DNA of 64,000 nt from Pedobacter cryoconitis (lineage in GTDB: Bacteria; Bacteroidota; Bacteroidia; Sphingobacteriales; Sphingobacteriaceae): positions 3,038,001-3,102,000 of the forward strand of contig NZ_CP014504.1 of assembly GCF_001590605.1 (NCBI RefSeq), written 5' to 3'. Position 1 is the stretch's first letter; each line of letters begins with the position of its first letter. This document shows positions 26,175 through 35,861 of the stretch, in pieces. The translations under genes and the position numbers were made by a program. A model generated the notes under the pieces. That model ran no database searches and was not told the origin of the DNA. It was given only the letters and a program-made list of their open reading frames with translations.

Positions 26175-26750
26175 TTATAAATCTTTTTTAGCGCGTAACC
26201 GGCTTAAAAACTGCGGCGTAAAACCAAGATAAGAAGCCAGCATATATTGCGGAACCCGTTGAACGAAACCAGGATAGAGTTTAGAGAAATGCCGGTAGCG
26301 CTCTTCTTCAGTCAGGTTAAAGATGAATCCTATTCTGCGCTGAGAGGCTACAAATGATTTCTGCATCATGATCCTGAAATAAGTTTCTAAAGGCGGAATT
26401 TCCTTAAAAAGACTAATCCGTTCTTTCTCCCGGATCAAAAGTAATTCAGTTTCTTCTATAGCCTGGATATAACACGCAGAAGGCTGATTATTCAATAAGC
26501 TGTCCTGATCTGCAATCCACCAATGTTCAATACCAAAATGGATAATTTGTTCATTAAGTTTCTGATTGATCAGAAATTGACGTACACAGCCTTTAACAAT
26601 AAAATAATTCCCCTTGCATAGTTTGCCTGGCTCAAGTAAAAACTCTTTCTTCTTCAGTTTGATGCACTCCAGTTTTTCACAGAATTGCTGCTGCTGTCTG
26701 GGATCTAACTGTACATACTTTTCGATATGGTCTAAAACCTCCTGATACAT
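26175..26750 (-). CDS. Crp/Fnr-family cyclic-nucleotide-binding-domain regulator
   Basis: The 191-residue protein has the cNMP-binding beta-roll (about 20-115: KKKEFLLEPGKLCKGNYFIVKGCVRQF, then EETELLLI). It has a C-terminal helical region with PQYMLASYLGFTPQFLSRLRAKK, the recognition HTH of Bacteroidota Crp/Fnr proteins. The phosphate-binding Arg/Glu pair of true cAMP receptors is not evident, so the ligand may differ. The gene precedes the CMD-family gene. Confidence 0.9.
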   Translation of the reverse strand: MYQEVLDHIEKYVQLDPRQQQQFCEKLECIKLKKKEFLLEPGKLCKGNYFIVKGCVRQFLINQKLNEQIIHFGIEHWWIADQDSLLNNQPSACYIQAIEETELLLIREKERISLFKEIPPLETYFRIMMQKSFVASQRRIGFIFNLTEEERYRHFSKLYPGFVQRVPQYMLASYLGFTPQFLSRLRAKKDL

Positions 26751-26852
26751 GGTAATGCAATATTATTTAATTTTTGATAAATCTAAAACGGCAAAACCGC
26801 CCTTGACCGTATTAAAAAGAGCAATGAAGAGCTGAAAACTGTGCTCAATTAT

Positions 26853-27449
26853 TTACAATGCCTTTGAATTTCTATGTTTCCCTCTCCAGAATTTATACCA
26901 GTTTTTATTGGCAGGATACCTGCGGTGCGGAGTCGCATTGTTACAGATAACAGCGACAATAAACAGAATCATTACACCTGTAAATATGGGGCTTAACACA
27001 TAAAAATAGCCTAATGCGTTGATTTTAGCAGTTCCTGTAGTCGCAATCAACGCGGTAGCCCCACCCGGAGGATGAAGTGTTTTGGTGATCTGCATCACTA
27101 CTATAGAGAGTGAAACTGCCAGCGCAGCGCTTAACCAGACTTCTCCGGGAATTAGCTTGTGCATCGTAACCCCCACAATTGCGCACAGTACATGTCCGCC
27201 AATTAAATTCCGGGGTTGTGCTAAAGGACTGTTGATAATCCCATAAATCAGGACGGAAGACGCACCAAATGAACCGATCATAAAAAGGTTTTCATAGGCT
27301 GTGAAATATTTGCTGTTTATAAATCCAATGATTCCTATGCCCAAAAATGCACCGATAAAAGTCCATAAGTGTTCTCTGAAATCGACTAGTGTTTCTTTAT
27401 AAAAGATATATTTCGCTTTCCTGACGTGCCTTCTTATTTTATGTCTCAT
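26853..27449 (-). CDS. HPP family integral membrane protein
   Basis: The 198-residue protein has four to five hydrophobic helices and the name-giving HPPGGATAL motif (about residues 125-133). GSFGASSVLIYG and NLIGGHVLCAIVG are typical of the family. Some cyanobacterial HPP proteins are linked to nitrite transport; no role is known for Bacteroidota. The long basic N-terminus (residues 1-25, RHKIRRHVRKAKYIFYKET) is unusual. It stands alone, 102 bases from the Crp-like gene's start. Confidence 0.9.
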   Translation of the reverse strand: MRHKIRRHVRKAKYIFYKETLVDFREHLWTFIGAFLGIGIIGFINSKYFTAYENLFMIGSFGASSVLIYGIINSPLAQPRNLIGGHVLCAIVGVTMHKLIPGEVWLSAALAVSLSIVVMQITKTLHPPGGATALIATTGTAKINALGYFYVLSPIFTGVMILFIVAVICNNATPHRRYPANKNWYKFWRGKHRNSKAL

Positions 27450-27497
27450 ATGATCTGCGGCAAAAATAAACCTTTTGACATGAAATGTTTTGATTAT

Positions 27498-27535
27498 AAA
27501 ATAATAGCGGAGTCAGAAAACTCCGCTATTATTTT
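27498..27535. terminator. terminator after the SusC/SusD genes
   Basis: Perfect 16-bp arms at 27498-27513 and 27520-27535 (AAAATAATAGCGGAGT) flank the loop CAGAAA. The A/T ends give a T-run on both strands. It lies 63 bases beyond the stop of the susD gene. Confidence 0.88.
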
Positions 27536-27597
27536 AAGGCGTTCAATTTAATATATACATGCTCAGGGTTGTTGCCCGCTGCATCTATGGTGAATTT

Positions 27598-29400
27598 TTA
27601 CCATCCTGGGTTTTGCACCAGGTTTACATCCACATTTACATCATTCGAAGGAATAGGAAACAGGTAATGTCTTTTGTTAAACACCCTGCTTTCAAAAGTA
27701 ACGACCTGTAAGAAATCCGGAAGGTTCTTATTGATATCCAGGCCGTAAATGGGCCCATTATCGGTCGTCTCTGCAATTTTCCATCTGCGGGTATCAAAAA
27801 ATCTGACGTTCTCAAAAGCAAGTTCTACTCTTCTTTCTTTCCGCAATGCTGCCGACATTTCGGTTGGTGAGGCTGGAACAGGTAAGTCTGCTGACCCGTA
27901 AAGTGGCACTCCTGCCCTTTCTCTGATTAAGTTCAGATATTTCAGGATATCAGGATCGCCGGGGCTCGCCTCATTTAAAGCTTCTGCATAGTCCATAAAA
28001 ACATTGGCCAGACGGTATAAGATCACTGGTCTTCTGTCTATATTCCAGTTCCCCAATCCCATTGCTTTTCTCACAACATAGCCTGTAGTACTGTAGTCAT
28101 TACCTCCTGTTTGTTTACCTGAATTACCGGTATTGTATAACTCTGTAGTAATCAATCCATCATTTGTATTGAGCCAGGTACTTCCATTAAAGGTAATATT
28201 GACATAAAAACGCGGTTCACGGTTTACCCAGGGATTATAAATCCCTGCTTTGGTATATTTGGTAGCCATTGCCGCAAAGCCAGTGCTGACATAACCTGAG
28301 CCTGCATCATTGATACTTTTACCGTTTTGCATAAAGAAAGCATCTACCTGGTTTTGCGTTGCGCCCAGTGCCCCGCCACCTCTGGATGCCGAATTTGCAC
28401 CACGATGGTAAGGAGTCATTTCATATTGTCTGGCTGACAAAGAGGATTCTGGTCTGGCTAAAATGACCTCTTTATTCCAATCGGTTAAAAACACATCTCT
28501 GCAAGACAGATAAGGATCAAAATTACCATTGGCATCAGTCTTTTTAAATAAATCATAAGTTCCTGGTACAAACTGGGTAATAAAAGATTTATAGGCGTCC
28601 GCTGCAACCTTCCATTTATTGACTTCAAAACTCTGGCTCACCAATGCTTTACCATCTTTATTTTTCAGGGCAGATAAGTCATTGTTTCCATTATACAATG
28701 GGCTTGCCGCTAAAAACAAAGTTTGTGCTTTGAATGCGAGCGCAATTCCTTTGGTTATCCTTCCATAACTATCGTCGTTTGCAGGAGTAACTGGTAAATC
28801 CTTAGCTGCGGCATCCAGTTCTGTAGTAATATATGTAACACATTCGTCCATTGAGCTTCTTGACAACTGCACTTCTGAACTTGGTACATCCGGTGCAACC
28901 ACATTATCGCCTAAAAGAATCACAGGCCCGTATAAACGGACAAGGTAAAAATAGTACATCGCTCTTAATGCCCTGGCTTCTGCGCGGTACTGCGTAATCA
29001 GCTGAGGAGAAAGGTCATTCTTTACTTTTTCAATATTTGCCATGAAAAAAGTAGCGGAACGTATCCCTCTGTAATAATTATTCCAATAGGCATAAACAAA
29101 ACCTGAATTGGCATCCCAGTTTCCAATATTTACAGCATTACTGGCTACCCCGCCCCAGGTAAATTCGGCTTCATCAGCTCCTCCTGTCCATAAACCGGCA
29201 TTGGAACTTCCGGGATTTCTTTGTCCGAATTCATCGGGAATACTGCTGTAAATATTATTTAAGAATTTCTCGGCTGTCAGTCTGTTCGAAAACGTTTCAT
29301 CTAAGGTTAACCTGTCATTAGGCACCTGATCCAGAAATCCTTTTTTACAAGAAAGGGTAAACAGGGCGGCAATACTTAGTATACATATATATTTTTTCAT
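27598..29400 (-). CDS. RagB/SusD-family outer-membrane nutrient-binding lipoprotein
   Basis: The lid protein that works with the SusC channel upstream. The 600 residues start with a lipoprotein signal (MKKYICILSIAALFTLSCKK, lipid Cys at 18). The SusD helical fold is visible: YWNNYYRGIRSATFFMANI, RAEARALRAMYYFYLVRLYGPVILL (the TPR-like region), YAEALNEA, and the C-terminal LAFENVRFFDTRRW and LFPIPSNDVNVDVNLVQNPGW. It starts 12 bases after susC. The ligand cannot be deduced; no glycoside hydrolase lies nearby. Confidence 0.96.
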   Translation of the reverse strand: MKKYICILSIAALFTLSCKKGFLDQVPNDRLTLDETFSNRLTAEKFLNNIYSSIPDEFGQRNPGSSNAGLWTGGADEAEFTWGGVASNAVNIGNWDANSGFVYAYWNNYYRGIRSATFFMANIEKVKNDLSPQLITQYRAEARALRAMYYFYLVRLYGPVILLGDNVVAPDVPSSEVQLSRSSMDECVTYITTELDAAAKDLPVTPANDDSYGRITKGIALAFKAQTLFLAASPLYNGNNDLSALKNKDGKALVSQSFEVNKWKVAADAYKSFITQFVPGTYDLFKKTDANGNFDPYLSCRDVFLTDWNKEVILARPESSLSARQYEMTPYHRGANSASRGGGALGATQNQVDAFFMQNGKSINDAGSGYVSTGFAAMATKYTKAGIYNPWVNREPRFYVNITFNGSTWLNTNDGLITTELYNTGNSGKQTGGNDYSTTGYVVRKAMGLGNWNIDRRPVILYRLANVFMDYAEALNEASPGDPDILKYLNLIRERAGVPLYGSADLPVPASPTEMSAALRKERRVELAFENVRFFDTRRWKIAETTDNGPIYGLDINKNLPDFLQVVTFESRVFNKRHYLFPIPSNDVNVDVNLVQNPGW

Positions 29401-29412
29401 GATATCCGGTTT

Positions 29413-32400
29413 TTAAAATTTAACATTTAATCCTGCTGACAAATTAGCGGTCAACGGATATCTGGTTCCGTTTCCTGTAAGCAGCTCAGGATCCCAGAGC
29501 TTGAATTTACTGAAGGTCAGAAGGTTGGTTCCAATCAGATAAACTGACATATTTTTAAGGTGTAGTTTGGCAGCAGCTTCTTTAGAAAAGTTATAACTCA
29601 GCTGTGCACTTTTCAAGCGGACAAAACTGTTGTCTTTGACCCACCATGAACTCGGCTGTGTATTGTTAAAGTTTTGATCTTCTCCATAGGCTAACCGCGG
29701 ATAAAAAGCATCTTGTCTTGGGTTTTCAGGTGTCCAGCGGTCAGTGACATTGCTAAAGGCATTACTCAATCCACCACCTCCGTTAAATGGATAAATAGCA
29801 GATCCGCCCAACATTACATCTGAGTTTTGTAAGGCTTGAAAAAGTGTGCTGAGTGCAAATCCTTTATAGGCAACACTAAAGCCAAAACCCATCACCAGGT
29901 TAGGTACATCTCCCCTGCCGATACAGGTTTTATCATAGTCATTGATCAACCCGTCACCATTCAGATCTTTGTATTTAATATCGCCAGGCTTCAGTAATTT
30001 CTTTGATCCCGGAGCCGCACTTGCATCAATTTCAGCTTGATTATCAAATAGTTTTTCTGCTATGTATCCATATCTTGATAGAATATTATCGCCGATATGG
30101 CTCATCCATGGGTATTTTTGAGTGGGACGATCGTCGTTAACCAATACGTCTTTGTTGTAAGTCACGTTCCCCCTTAAACCGACATCCACCTGCCCTATTT
30201 TCATGTTATATTCCAGCGTTGCATCGATACCTTTGTTGTCTACAATACCCAGGTTTCCGTAAGGTGAATTGACTAAACCAATAAATCCAGGTACGGATTG
30301 TCTTTGTAAGAATATCCCGGTACGTTTTTCACGGAACAAGTCTACCATTAAACTCAGCTTGTCATTCAGGGTCCTTATTTCCATTCCCAAATCCTGTTTT
30401 CTGGATTCAGCCCAACGGATATCTACCCCGTAATCGGTTACGTTAATTCCCCCTGTATTGGTGAAGTTTTTACCCAGCTGGTAACCAGCCGCTCCGTCTG
30501 TTACGAGCGTTAAATAAGCAAAACGTCGTCCTACCAGGTTTTCATTGGAGATTTTTCCGATCCCGGTTGTTCCTACAGAATATCTGAATTTCAGGAAGGA
30601 AATTGCATTTTTTAAAGGCGCAAAGAATTTCTCGTTCGAAGGGATCCAGCCAAAGCCAATCGCCGGAAATGATCCATATCTGTTTGCCGGGGCAAATAAT
30701 TCAGAGCCGTTATATCCATAGTTAAACTCTCCGAAATAACGGTCATCATAAGAATAAGTAGCCCTTGCTGCAATCCCTACAAATCTTTCCGGGATAGAAG
30801 AAGTAAAGTCACCGGCAAAAGGATTGGTATAATCCTGGGTATAGCCTAAAATCAGGCCACCTACCCGGTGTTTTCCAAATGCACGCTCATAATTAATGGC
30901 TGCTTCATTATACAGTTTTCTATTTCCACCTCTGTTTGGTTCATAACTCAGATAGTTACCTGAACTGTTGAAAGTTTTAATCAGGTTTAACGTTCCGTCT
31001 TCGTTATAAGGTTTACTGGAATCGGGGAAATAAGTACTTTCTCTTTTAGAACGTTTTGCACTACTGGTGTTCTTGGTATCAAAAGCAATCATCACTGTGG
31101 CTGTTAATCCATCAGTTAAGCCTTTCAGGTCTTGTGTCACCCTTAAATTTGTATACAATTGATTCTCAAATTCAGTCCGGTAACCGCGTCTTGTTAAATC
31201 AGCATAAGGGTTCCTGAAACCACCATTGGAGGCTTTACCTGGTATAAAGTTTCCTGGATACATTACCGGATATTCAACGGGAGAAATGTCCATGGCCGAT
31301 CCAAAAATGCTTTCTGTATTTTCACCCGGATAATTACCTGTAGACACATAGCCTTGTATACCCAGATCCATTTTTGTGGTCCCTGTCAATTTCATGTTCA
31401 GGTTAGAAGTGAAATTATACCGTTTAAAGTCAAGGGATGAATTATATTGAGAGAGCTGATCGGTTTTTAGAAAACCGGTTTCATTGTAATAGGCCAGAGA
31501 CACATAATATTGTGCATTGTCTGTCCCTCCGCTTGCATTCAGGTTTGCCCTGCGGTTGCGGCTGTACTTATTGAATATTTCGTTCATCCAGTTTACATTT
31601 GGATAAAGCAGCGGATCAACTCCGGAGGCGGTTTTATCAATATATTCTTTGCTGTATTTTTCTCCTAATCCCCTGCCTGTACTTGCTTCATTGGCCATAT
31701 TCATGAAAGTGATCCCATCTGCCATTTCCGGTCTTCTGGTAAAAGTACTTACACCTTCATTGTAGTCCAGGAAAATTGAAGTTTTACCAGCTTTACCGGT
31801 TTTTGTTTTAACCAGAATAACACCGTTTGCACCTCTTACCCCATATACAGCGGTTCCAGAGGCATCTTTAAGTACAGTGAAAGATTCGACGTCTTCAGCG
31901 TCAAGGTTATCAATAGAACGCTCTACACCATCCACTAAAACAAGTGGAGCACTGGAATTTCCGCCAAAAGTAGAAATACCCCTGATCCAGATATCAGCTG
32001 TGCTCCTGCCGGGTTCTCCGCTGCGCTGCACACCTACTACACCAGCAATTCTACCCGAAAGTGATTGCGTAATACTGTTAACAGGCTGTTTAAGTTCTTT
32101 GGAACTGATTGTAGATTGTGCACCAATCAAAGAAACTTTACGTTGTGTGCCAAAGCCTACAACTGCAACTTCTTCCAAAGCATTATCACTTGGTAAAAGA
32201 CTTATTTTCAGGTTTCTCTGACTTTTTACCGTAACTTCCTGTGGTTGGTAGCCTACGTAACTGATTATCAGCACGGCTTCAGCAGAAGGTACGTTAATGC
32301 TAAAACTTCCGTTCACATCTGTAGCAGTGGAAACCAGGCTCCCTTTGATTTTAATACCTGCTCCGGGAATCCCCAACCCCTTCTCATCAGTCACAATTCC

Positions 32401-32793
32401 GCGGATCACAATAGGATCTGCCTTGAGTGACAGAACATCTTTTTTAGACAATAAAATCGTTTTATCAACTATATTATAAAAAATAGAAAGTTTGTTTAAA
32501 GAAGATTTCAATGCTTCTTCAATTGTTGCATCGCGCAAGTTGACCGTGACCATTTCTTTGGCAGGGTCAAAGTTATTACTCAGGAATACATAGCCAGTTT
32601 GCTCTTTTATGGCCTTTAAGACAGTAGAGAGCGGTTTATTTTTTTGATGGAGATTAATTTTCTGCGCCGAAACGCTGGCGCTTGCCTGTACAAGGGCTAT
32701 CATGAGGATGAAAGTGGTTAATTTCATTATCAATAGCAGTTTAGGGCATATCCTGCGAAAGGACATACCGGGGTTAAAAGCATTTATTTTCAT
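29413..32793 (-). CDS. SusC/RagA TonB-dependent transporter with STN domain
   Basis: The 1126-residue outer-membrane importer has an N-terminal signal (LTTFILMIALVQASASVSA). An STN secretin/TonB short domain spans about 48-115 and signals to FecR. A carboxypeptidase-D-like domain follows (about 128-205), then the plug (VVGFGTQRKVSLIGAQS onward, with the VLVDGVERSI region) and the barrel ending TANLSAGLNVKF. The STN domain fits the FecR and sigma genes just upstream. A 244-base leader with three hairpins separates it from fecR. Confidence 0.96.
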   Translation of the reverse strand: MKINAFNPGMSFRRICPKLLLIMKLTTFILMIALVQASASVSAQKINLHQKNKPLSTVLKAIKEQTGYVFLSNNFDPAKEMVTVNLRDATIEEALKSSLNKLSIFYNIVDKTILLSKKDVLSLKADPIVIRGIVTDEKGLGIPGAGIKIKGSLVSTATDVNGSFSINVPSAEAVLIISYVGYQPQEVTVKSQRNLKISLLPSDNALEEVAVVGFGTQRKVSLIGAQSTISSKELKQPVNSITQSLSGRIAGVVGVQRSGEPGRSTADIWIRGISTFGGNSSAPLVLVDGVERSIDNLDAEDVESFTVLKDASGTAVYGVRGANGVILVKTKTGKAGKTSIFLDYNEGVSTFTRRPEMADGITFMNMANEASTGRGLGEKYSKEYIDKTASGVDPLLYPNVNWMNEIFNKYSRNRRANLNASGGTDNAQYYVSLAYYNETGFLKTDQLSQYNSSLDFKRYNFTSNLNMKLTGTTKMDLGIQGYVSTGNYPGENTESIFGSAMDISPVEYPVMYPGNFIPGKASNGGFRNPYADLTRRGYRTEFENQLYTNLRVTQDLKGLTDGLTATVMIAFDTKNTSSAKRSKRESTYFPDSSKPYNEDGTLNLIKTFNSSGNYLSYEPNRGGNRKLYNEAAINYERAFGKHRVGGLILGYTQDYTNPFAGDFTSSIPERFVGIAARATYSYDDRYFGEFNYGYNGSELFAPANRYGSFPAIGFGWIPSNEKFFAPLKNAISFLKFRYSVGTTGIGKISNENLVGRRFAYLTLVTDGAAGYQLGKNFTNTGGINVTDYGVDIRWAESRKQDLGMEIRTLNDKLSLMVDLFREKRTGIFLQRQSVPGFIGLVNSPYGNLGIVDNKGIDATLEYNMKIGQVDVGLRGNVTYNKDVLVNDDRPTQKYPWMSHIGDNILSRYGYIAEKLFDNQAEIDASAAPGSKKLLKPGDIKYKDLNGDGLINDYDKTCIGRGDVPNLVMGFGFSVAYKGFALSTLFQALQNSDVMLGGSAIYPFNGGGGLSNAFSNVTDRWTPENPRQDAFYPRLAYGEDQNFNNTQPSSWWVKDNSFVRLKSAQLSYNFSKEAAAKLHLKNMSVYLIGTNLLTFSKFKLWDPELLTGNGTRYPLTANLSAGLNVKF

Positions 32794-32842
32794 ACTTTTG
32801 ATTGGGTTTGAGTAATACAGAAATTGGTTCAGATTAATTTTT

Positions 32843-32939
32843 CCGATAAAATCGGATGGGTAGGCTCAAATCTTCTGCCGGGCAATGGGTCCAATCATTG
32901 TCCGGCTTCATTAGTCGGCCACCCTGGTAGCGTAGCTAC
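32843..32939 (-). other. structured leader of the susC gene
   Basis: Three stem-loops lie in the 244-base fecR-susC spacer: CCGAT/ATCGG (32843-32855); an 11-bp stem with one G-T pair, GCCGGGCAATG/CATTGTCCGGC (32877-32906); and GTAGC/GCTAC (32927-32939). None has a T-run on the minus strand suited to termination except weakly the first. They could stabilise the susC message or bind a regulator. Confidence 0.5.
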
Positions 32940-33037
32940 ATCAAGGTAGGTATTTCATCATGCTCATAAGTTTAATTTGGTTAGGTAAAAGGTTAGTTCT
33001 ATTGCTGCTGGCGGTTCAGGCCAGCAGGTGGTTCCTG

Positions 33038-34240
33038 TTAATTAGAGGTGATTATTATTTTTCTTCTGGCGTAAGGCTGATCAGGGGTTTCTACCCGGAA
33101 TTTTATTTTCGCATAACTCAAAATCCGGAGTGCTTTGGAAGCATCCATATTCCGGTACACTTCTCCTGTAAATTTATTATCGGGTATTTTTCCTTCATAA
33201 GCGACATCTACATTGTACCATCTTGAAAACTGTTTCATGATGGTATAAATATTTGCATTTTCAAATTTAAAAAGTCCGTTTTTCCAGGCTATGGCAGTCA
33301 GCGGGTCAACCTTAATTACCTGAAGCTCCTGCCCTGCCAAAGCCTGCTCACCAGGAGATAAGATTTGTTCAAATACAGCCGGACGGCTTACTTTTACACG
33401 CCCTTCTAATAAAGTGGTTGCACAAATATCTTCGTTTTCATAACTGTTGATGTTAAAGTGTGTCCCCAATACTTCTACTTCCTGTTTTCTGCTGGCAACG
33501 ATAAATGGAATATGCGCAGACCGGATCTTTAATTTAGCCACTTCAAAATAGGCCTCTCCTTTCAACTCTACCCTGCGCTGCTTGAATGCGGCAAAAGATG
33601 CCGGATATCTTAAGGAAGATTCGGCATTCAGCCAGACATGGGTTCCGTCTGGTAAAATCAACTGATACTGGCCGCCTGCGGGAGTTGAAATAGTATTGTA
33701 AAGCAGCATGGGTTTTGTTTCCTGATGCGTTGTTATTTCTTTCAGTTCATAAAGCAATTGTCCATCTGCCGTTTTTCGGATACTAATTCCGGCTTGTTCG
33801 GCAACCTTTCCATTTGCAGCATCTGTTAAGGATAACTTTGTACCATCAGCCAGGGTGAGCGTGGCTTTATTGCCACCGGGCACCAGTTCGCCATTATATT
33901 GACTGTAAACAATGGATTTATCCTGATTTTTAATAAAATAAGTGGCAACTGACAGCAACATCAGCAGCAGTGCTGCTACACCTATTTTTGTCCATAAAGA
34001 AAATAAGGTTTTTGTTGGCACAGGTTGAAAAACAGTCTGAAGAATGTTTGTTTTCTGTGCTGTTGATAGTCCCAGTGAAAACGTTTCATCTCCCAGGTAA
34101 CCCTCCATTAAATTAAGCAGCATTTCTTTTTGCGCTTCACTATTCACAATACGCATCAACTCCTGTTCTTGCTGTGCAGAAGCAGAACCGTTCATATACT
34201 GATTGAATAAGAATTTTAATCTTGCTTCCGCAATTGCCAT
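33038..34240 (-). CDS. FecR-family anti-sigma factor
   Basis: The 400-residue single-pass membrane protein transmits the STN signal of SusC to the ECF sigma factor. The cytoplasmic N-terminus (1-85) binds sigma. One transmembrane helix lies at about 88-105 (GVAALLLMLLSVATYFI). The FecR domain has AGGQYQLILPDGTHVWLNAESSLRYPASF and GEAYFEV, and a DUF4974 C-terminal domain begins about 325 (FKFENANIYTIMKQFSRWYNVDVAYEG). It lies 89 bases after the sigma gene. Confidence 0.95.
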   Translation of the reverse strand: MAIAEARLKFLFNQYMNGSASAQQEQELMRIVNSEAQKEMLLNLMEGYLGDETFSLGLSTAQKTNILQTVFQPVPTKTLFSLWTKIGVAALLLMLLSVATYFIKNQDKSIVYSQYNGELVPGGNKATLTLADGTKLSLTDAANGKVAEQAGISIRKTADGQLLYELKEITTHQETKPMLLYNTISTPAGGQYQLILPDGTHVWLNAESSLRYPASFAAFKQRRVELKGEAYFEVAKLKIRSAHIPFIVASRKQEVEVLGTHFNINSYENEDICATTLLEGRVKVSRPAVFEQILSPGEQALAGQELQVIKVDPLTAIAWKNGLFKFENANIYTIMKQFSRWYNVDVAYEGKIPDNKFTGEVYRNMDASKALRILSYAKIKFRVETPDQPYARRKIIITSN

Positions 34241-34329
34241 AAATTAAGCTGTCTTTGTTCTATTGACTCACCGGAATCACAGCCGGGGTAATCAGTTGCA
34301 GAATAAATTATTTTTAGCTGGAATGCGTG

Positions 34330-34926
34330 TTATTTCTTCATGAGCATCAGCACGAGCAATAGGGCATCCATATACTTAAAATGCGCCCTTATAGCACTGA
34401 GTGCTAATTTCATATGAGAATGAACAGTGCCGGGCGATATGTTTAATTTCGCTGCTGCTTCCTCATATTTAAGCCCTTGTTCGTGGCATAATTCATAGAC
34501 TAATTTACGTTGCGGAGGGAGCGCATCAACAGCTGCTTTTAATATTTTAGCAGAATCATTGTATAAAAGTAAGTGTTCAGCATCAGTTCCACCGGTAATA
34601 ACCTGCGCTGTAAGTTCTACTTCACGCAGGGACTGTGCTGCAATTTTCTTTAAAGCGGTATAACTATGATTTCTCGTTGCGCGGTTTAGATAAGCACCAA
34701 AATTTTCAATATTTACCAGGTGAGTTCTTTTGAGCCAGATCCTGATAAATACATTCTGGACAATCTCTTCTGCTTGTATCTTTGAGCGGGTAAGCCTCAT
34801 TGAAAAATCATAGACCAACGTCTGGTAACGTTCAAATAATTCTGCGAAAGCTTTTTGATCTCCGGCGGCAACCTGAACCATCAGGTCACTTTCCAATACA
34901 TTCTTGTATGGTCTTTCTGTGTACAT
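34330..34926 (-). CDS. FecI-like ECF RNA polymerase sigma factor
   Basis: The 198-residue sigma-70 family member has region 2 (FAELFERYQTLVYDFSMRLTRSKIQAEEIVQNVFIRIWLKR) and region 4 (LPPQRKLVYELCHEQGLKYEEAAAKLNISPGTVHSHMKLALSAI). It heads the sigma-fecR-susC-susD set and should be held by the FecR protein until the transporter is loaded. The C-terminus ends in a short hydrophobic tail (YMDALLLVLMLMKK). Confidence 0.95.
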   Translation of the reverse strand: MYTERPYKNVLESDLMVQVAAGDQKAFAELFERYQTLVYDFSMRLTRSKIQAEEIVQNVFIRIWLKRTHLVNIENFGAYLNRATRNHSYTALKKIAAQSLREVELTAQVITGGTDAEHLLLYNDSAKILKAAVDALPPQRKLVYELCHEQGLKYEEAAAKLNISPGTVHSHMKLALSAIRAHFKYMDALLLVLMLMKK

Positions 34927-35255
34927 CCGCTTTTATCAGAATAATTTTTAGTTCAATGTCAAATCAATATTATGTATAATTTTTATCATTCTTTAGCAGT
35001 AACCCGATAAAAAGCCCAGCTTTCTTTAATCCGGAAATTAATACAAAAAATTAACTACTCAGTAATTTAAAATTGTTTTAGCTTCCTGAAATCAGAAAAA
35101 ATCGGCTAAAATAGTTTTAACTCTGTAATAATTAAAATAAATGATTCACTCAGAGACCTTAATTTTGAGAACTAATTGTGAAGACTGGGATAATAAATTA
35201 AATATTTTGTAAGGATTCCCCTGAAAATGCGACTATTGTATTTTATCCTTATCCA
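34927..35255. other. divergent spacer (329 bases) between two sigma-factor genes
   Basis: An AT-rich spacer holding the promoters of the two divergent ECF sigma genes. I find no convincing TTTG/TAnnTTTG pair, no strong hairpin and no small open frame. The rightward sigma gene begins after AAAATGCGACTATTG, whose ATG at 35227 is not in its frame. Confidence 0.5.
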
Positions 35256-35858
35256 ATGTCTATACCTGATAGCGAAGAAACACTAACCACAGCGCCTGTA
35301 ATACTCGATCCTCAGCATTGGGTAGCCAATCATGCAGATTATTTGTTTAGTTATGCGATTACCCGGATTAATGAGGAAGAACAGGCGCAGGACCTCGTTC
35401 AGGAAACATTTTTGGCTGCGCTTCAACGTATACATAAGTTTGAAGGAAGAAGTTCTGAGCGCACATGGCTTACTGCAATATTAAAAAATAAAGTCATCGA
35501 TGTTTACCGTAAAAAGTCATCTGGCCTGGGAAAAAACATAACCAGTTTAGATACGGAACAACAGGATCAGGATTTTTTTGATCCTTATGATGGGCATTGG
35601 AAAAAATCACACTGCCCCGAACCATTTGGTATAGACACAAACGATCCTTTAATGAATAAGGAACTGAAATCCATTTTGCAGAAGTGCATACAAAAACTTC
35701 CGGCATTATGGTTATCGGTATTCACAATGAAACATATGGATGAAGAGTCTACTGAGCTGATTTGTGAAGAACTGAGGGTTACGCCTTCAAATTTCTGGGT
35801 GATTATTCACCGTGCAAAACTTAACCTGAGAGCTTGTCTCCAAAAAAACTGGATTTAA
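35256..35858 (+). CDS. ECF-type sigma-70 factor, not FecI-linked
   Basis: The 200-residue protein has region 2 (NHADYLFSYAITRINEEEQAQDLVQETFLAALQRIHKFEGRSSERTWLTAILKNKVIDVYRKK). The spacer to region 4 is unusually long (about 95-140, with EQQDQDFFDPYDGHWKKS and HCPEPFGI). Region 4 is weakly conserved (LPALWLSVFTMKHMDEESTELICEELRVTPSNFWVIIHRAKLNLR). That long linker matches a sigma-70 subfamily seen beside small zinc-finger anti-sigma proteins. It is followed 3 bases later by such a candidate, not by FecR. Confidence 0.9.
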   Translation: MSIPDSEETLTTAPVILDPQHWVANHADYLFSYAITRINEEEQAQDLVQETFLAALQRIHKFEGRSSERTWLTAILKNKVIDVYRKKSSGLGKNITSLDTEQQDQDFFDPYDGHWKKSHCPEPFGIDTNDPLMNKELKSILQKCIQKLPALWLSVFTMKHMDEESTELICEELRVTPSNFWVIIHRAKLNLRACLQKNWI

Positions 35859-35861
35859 AAT

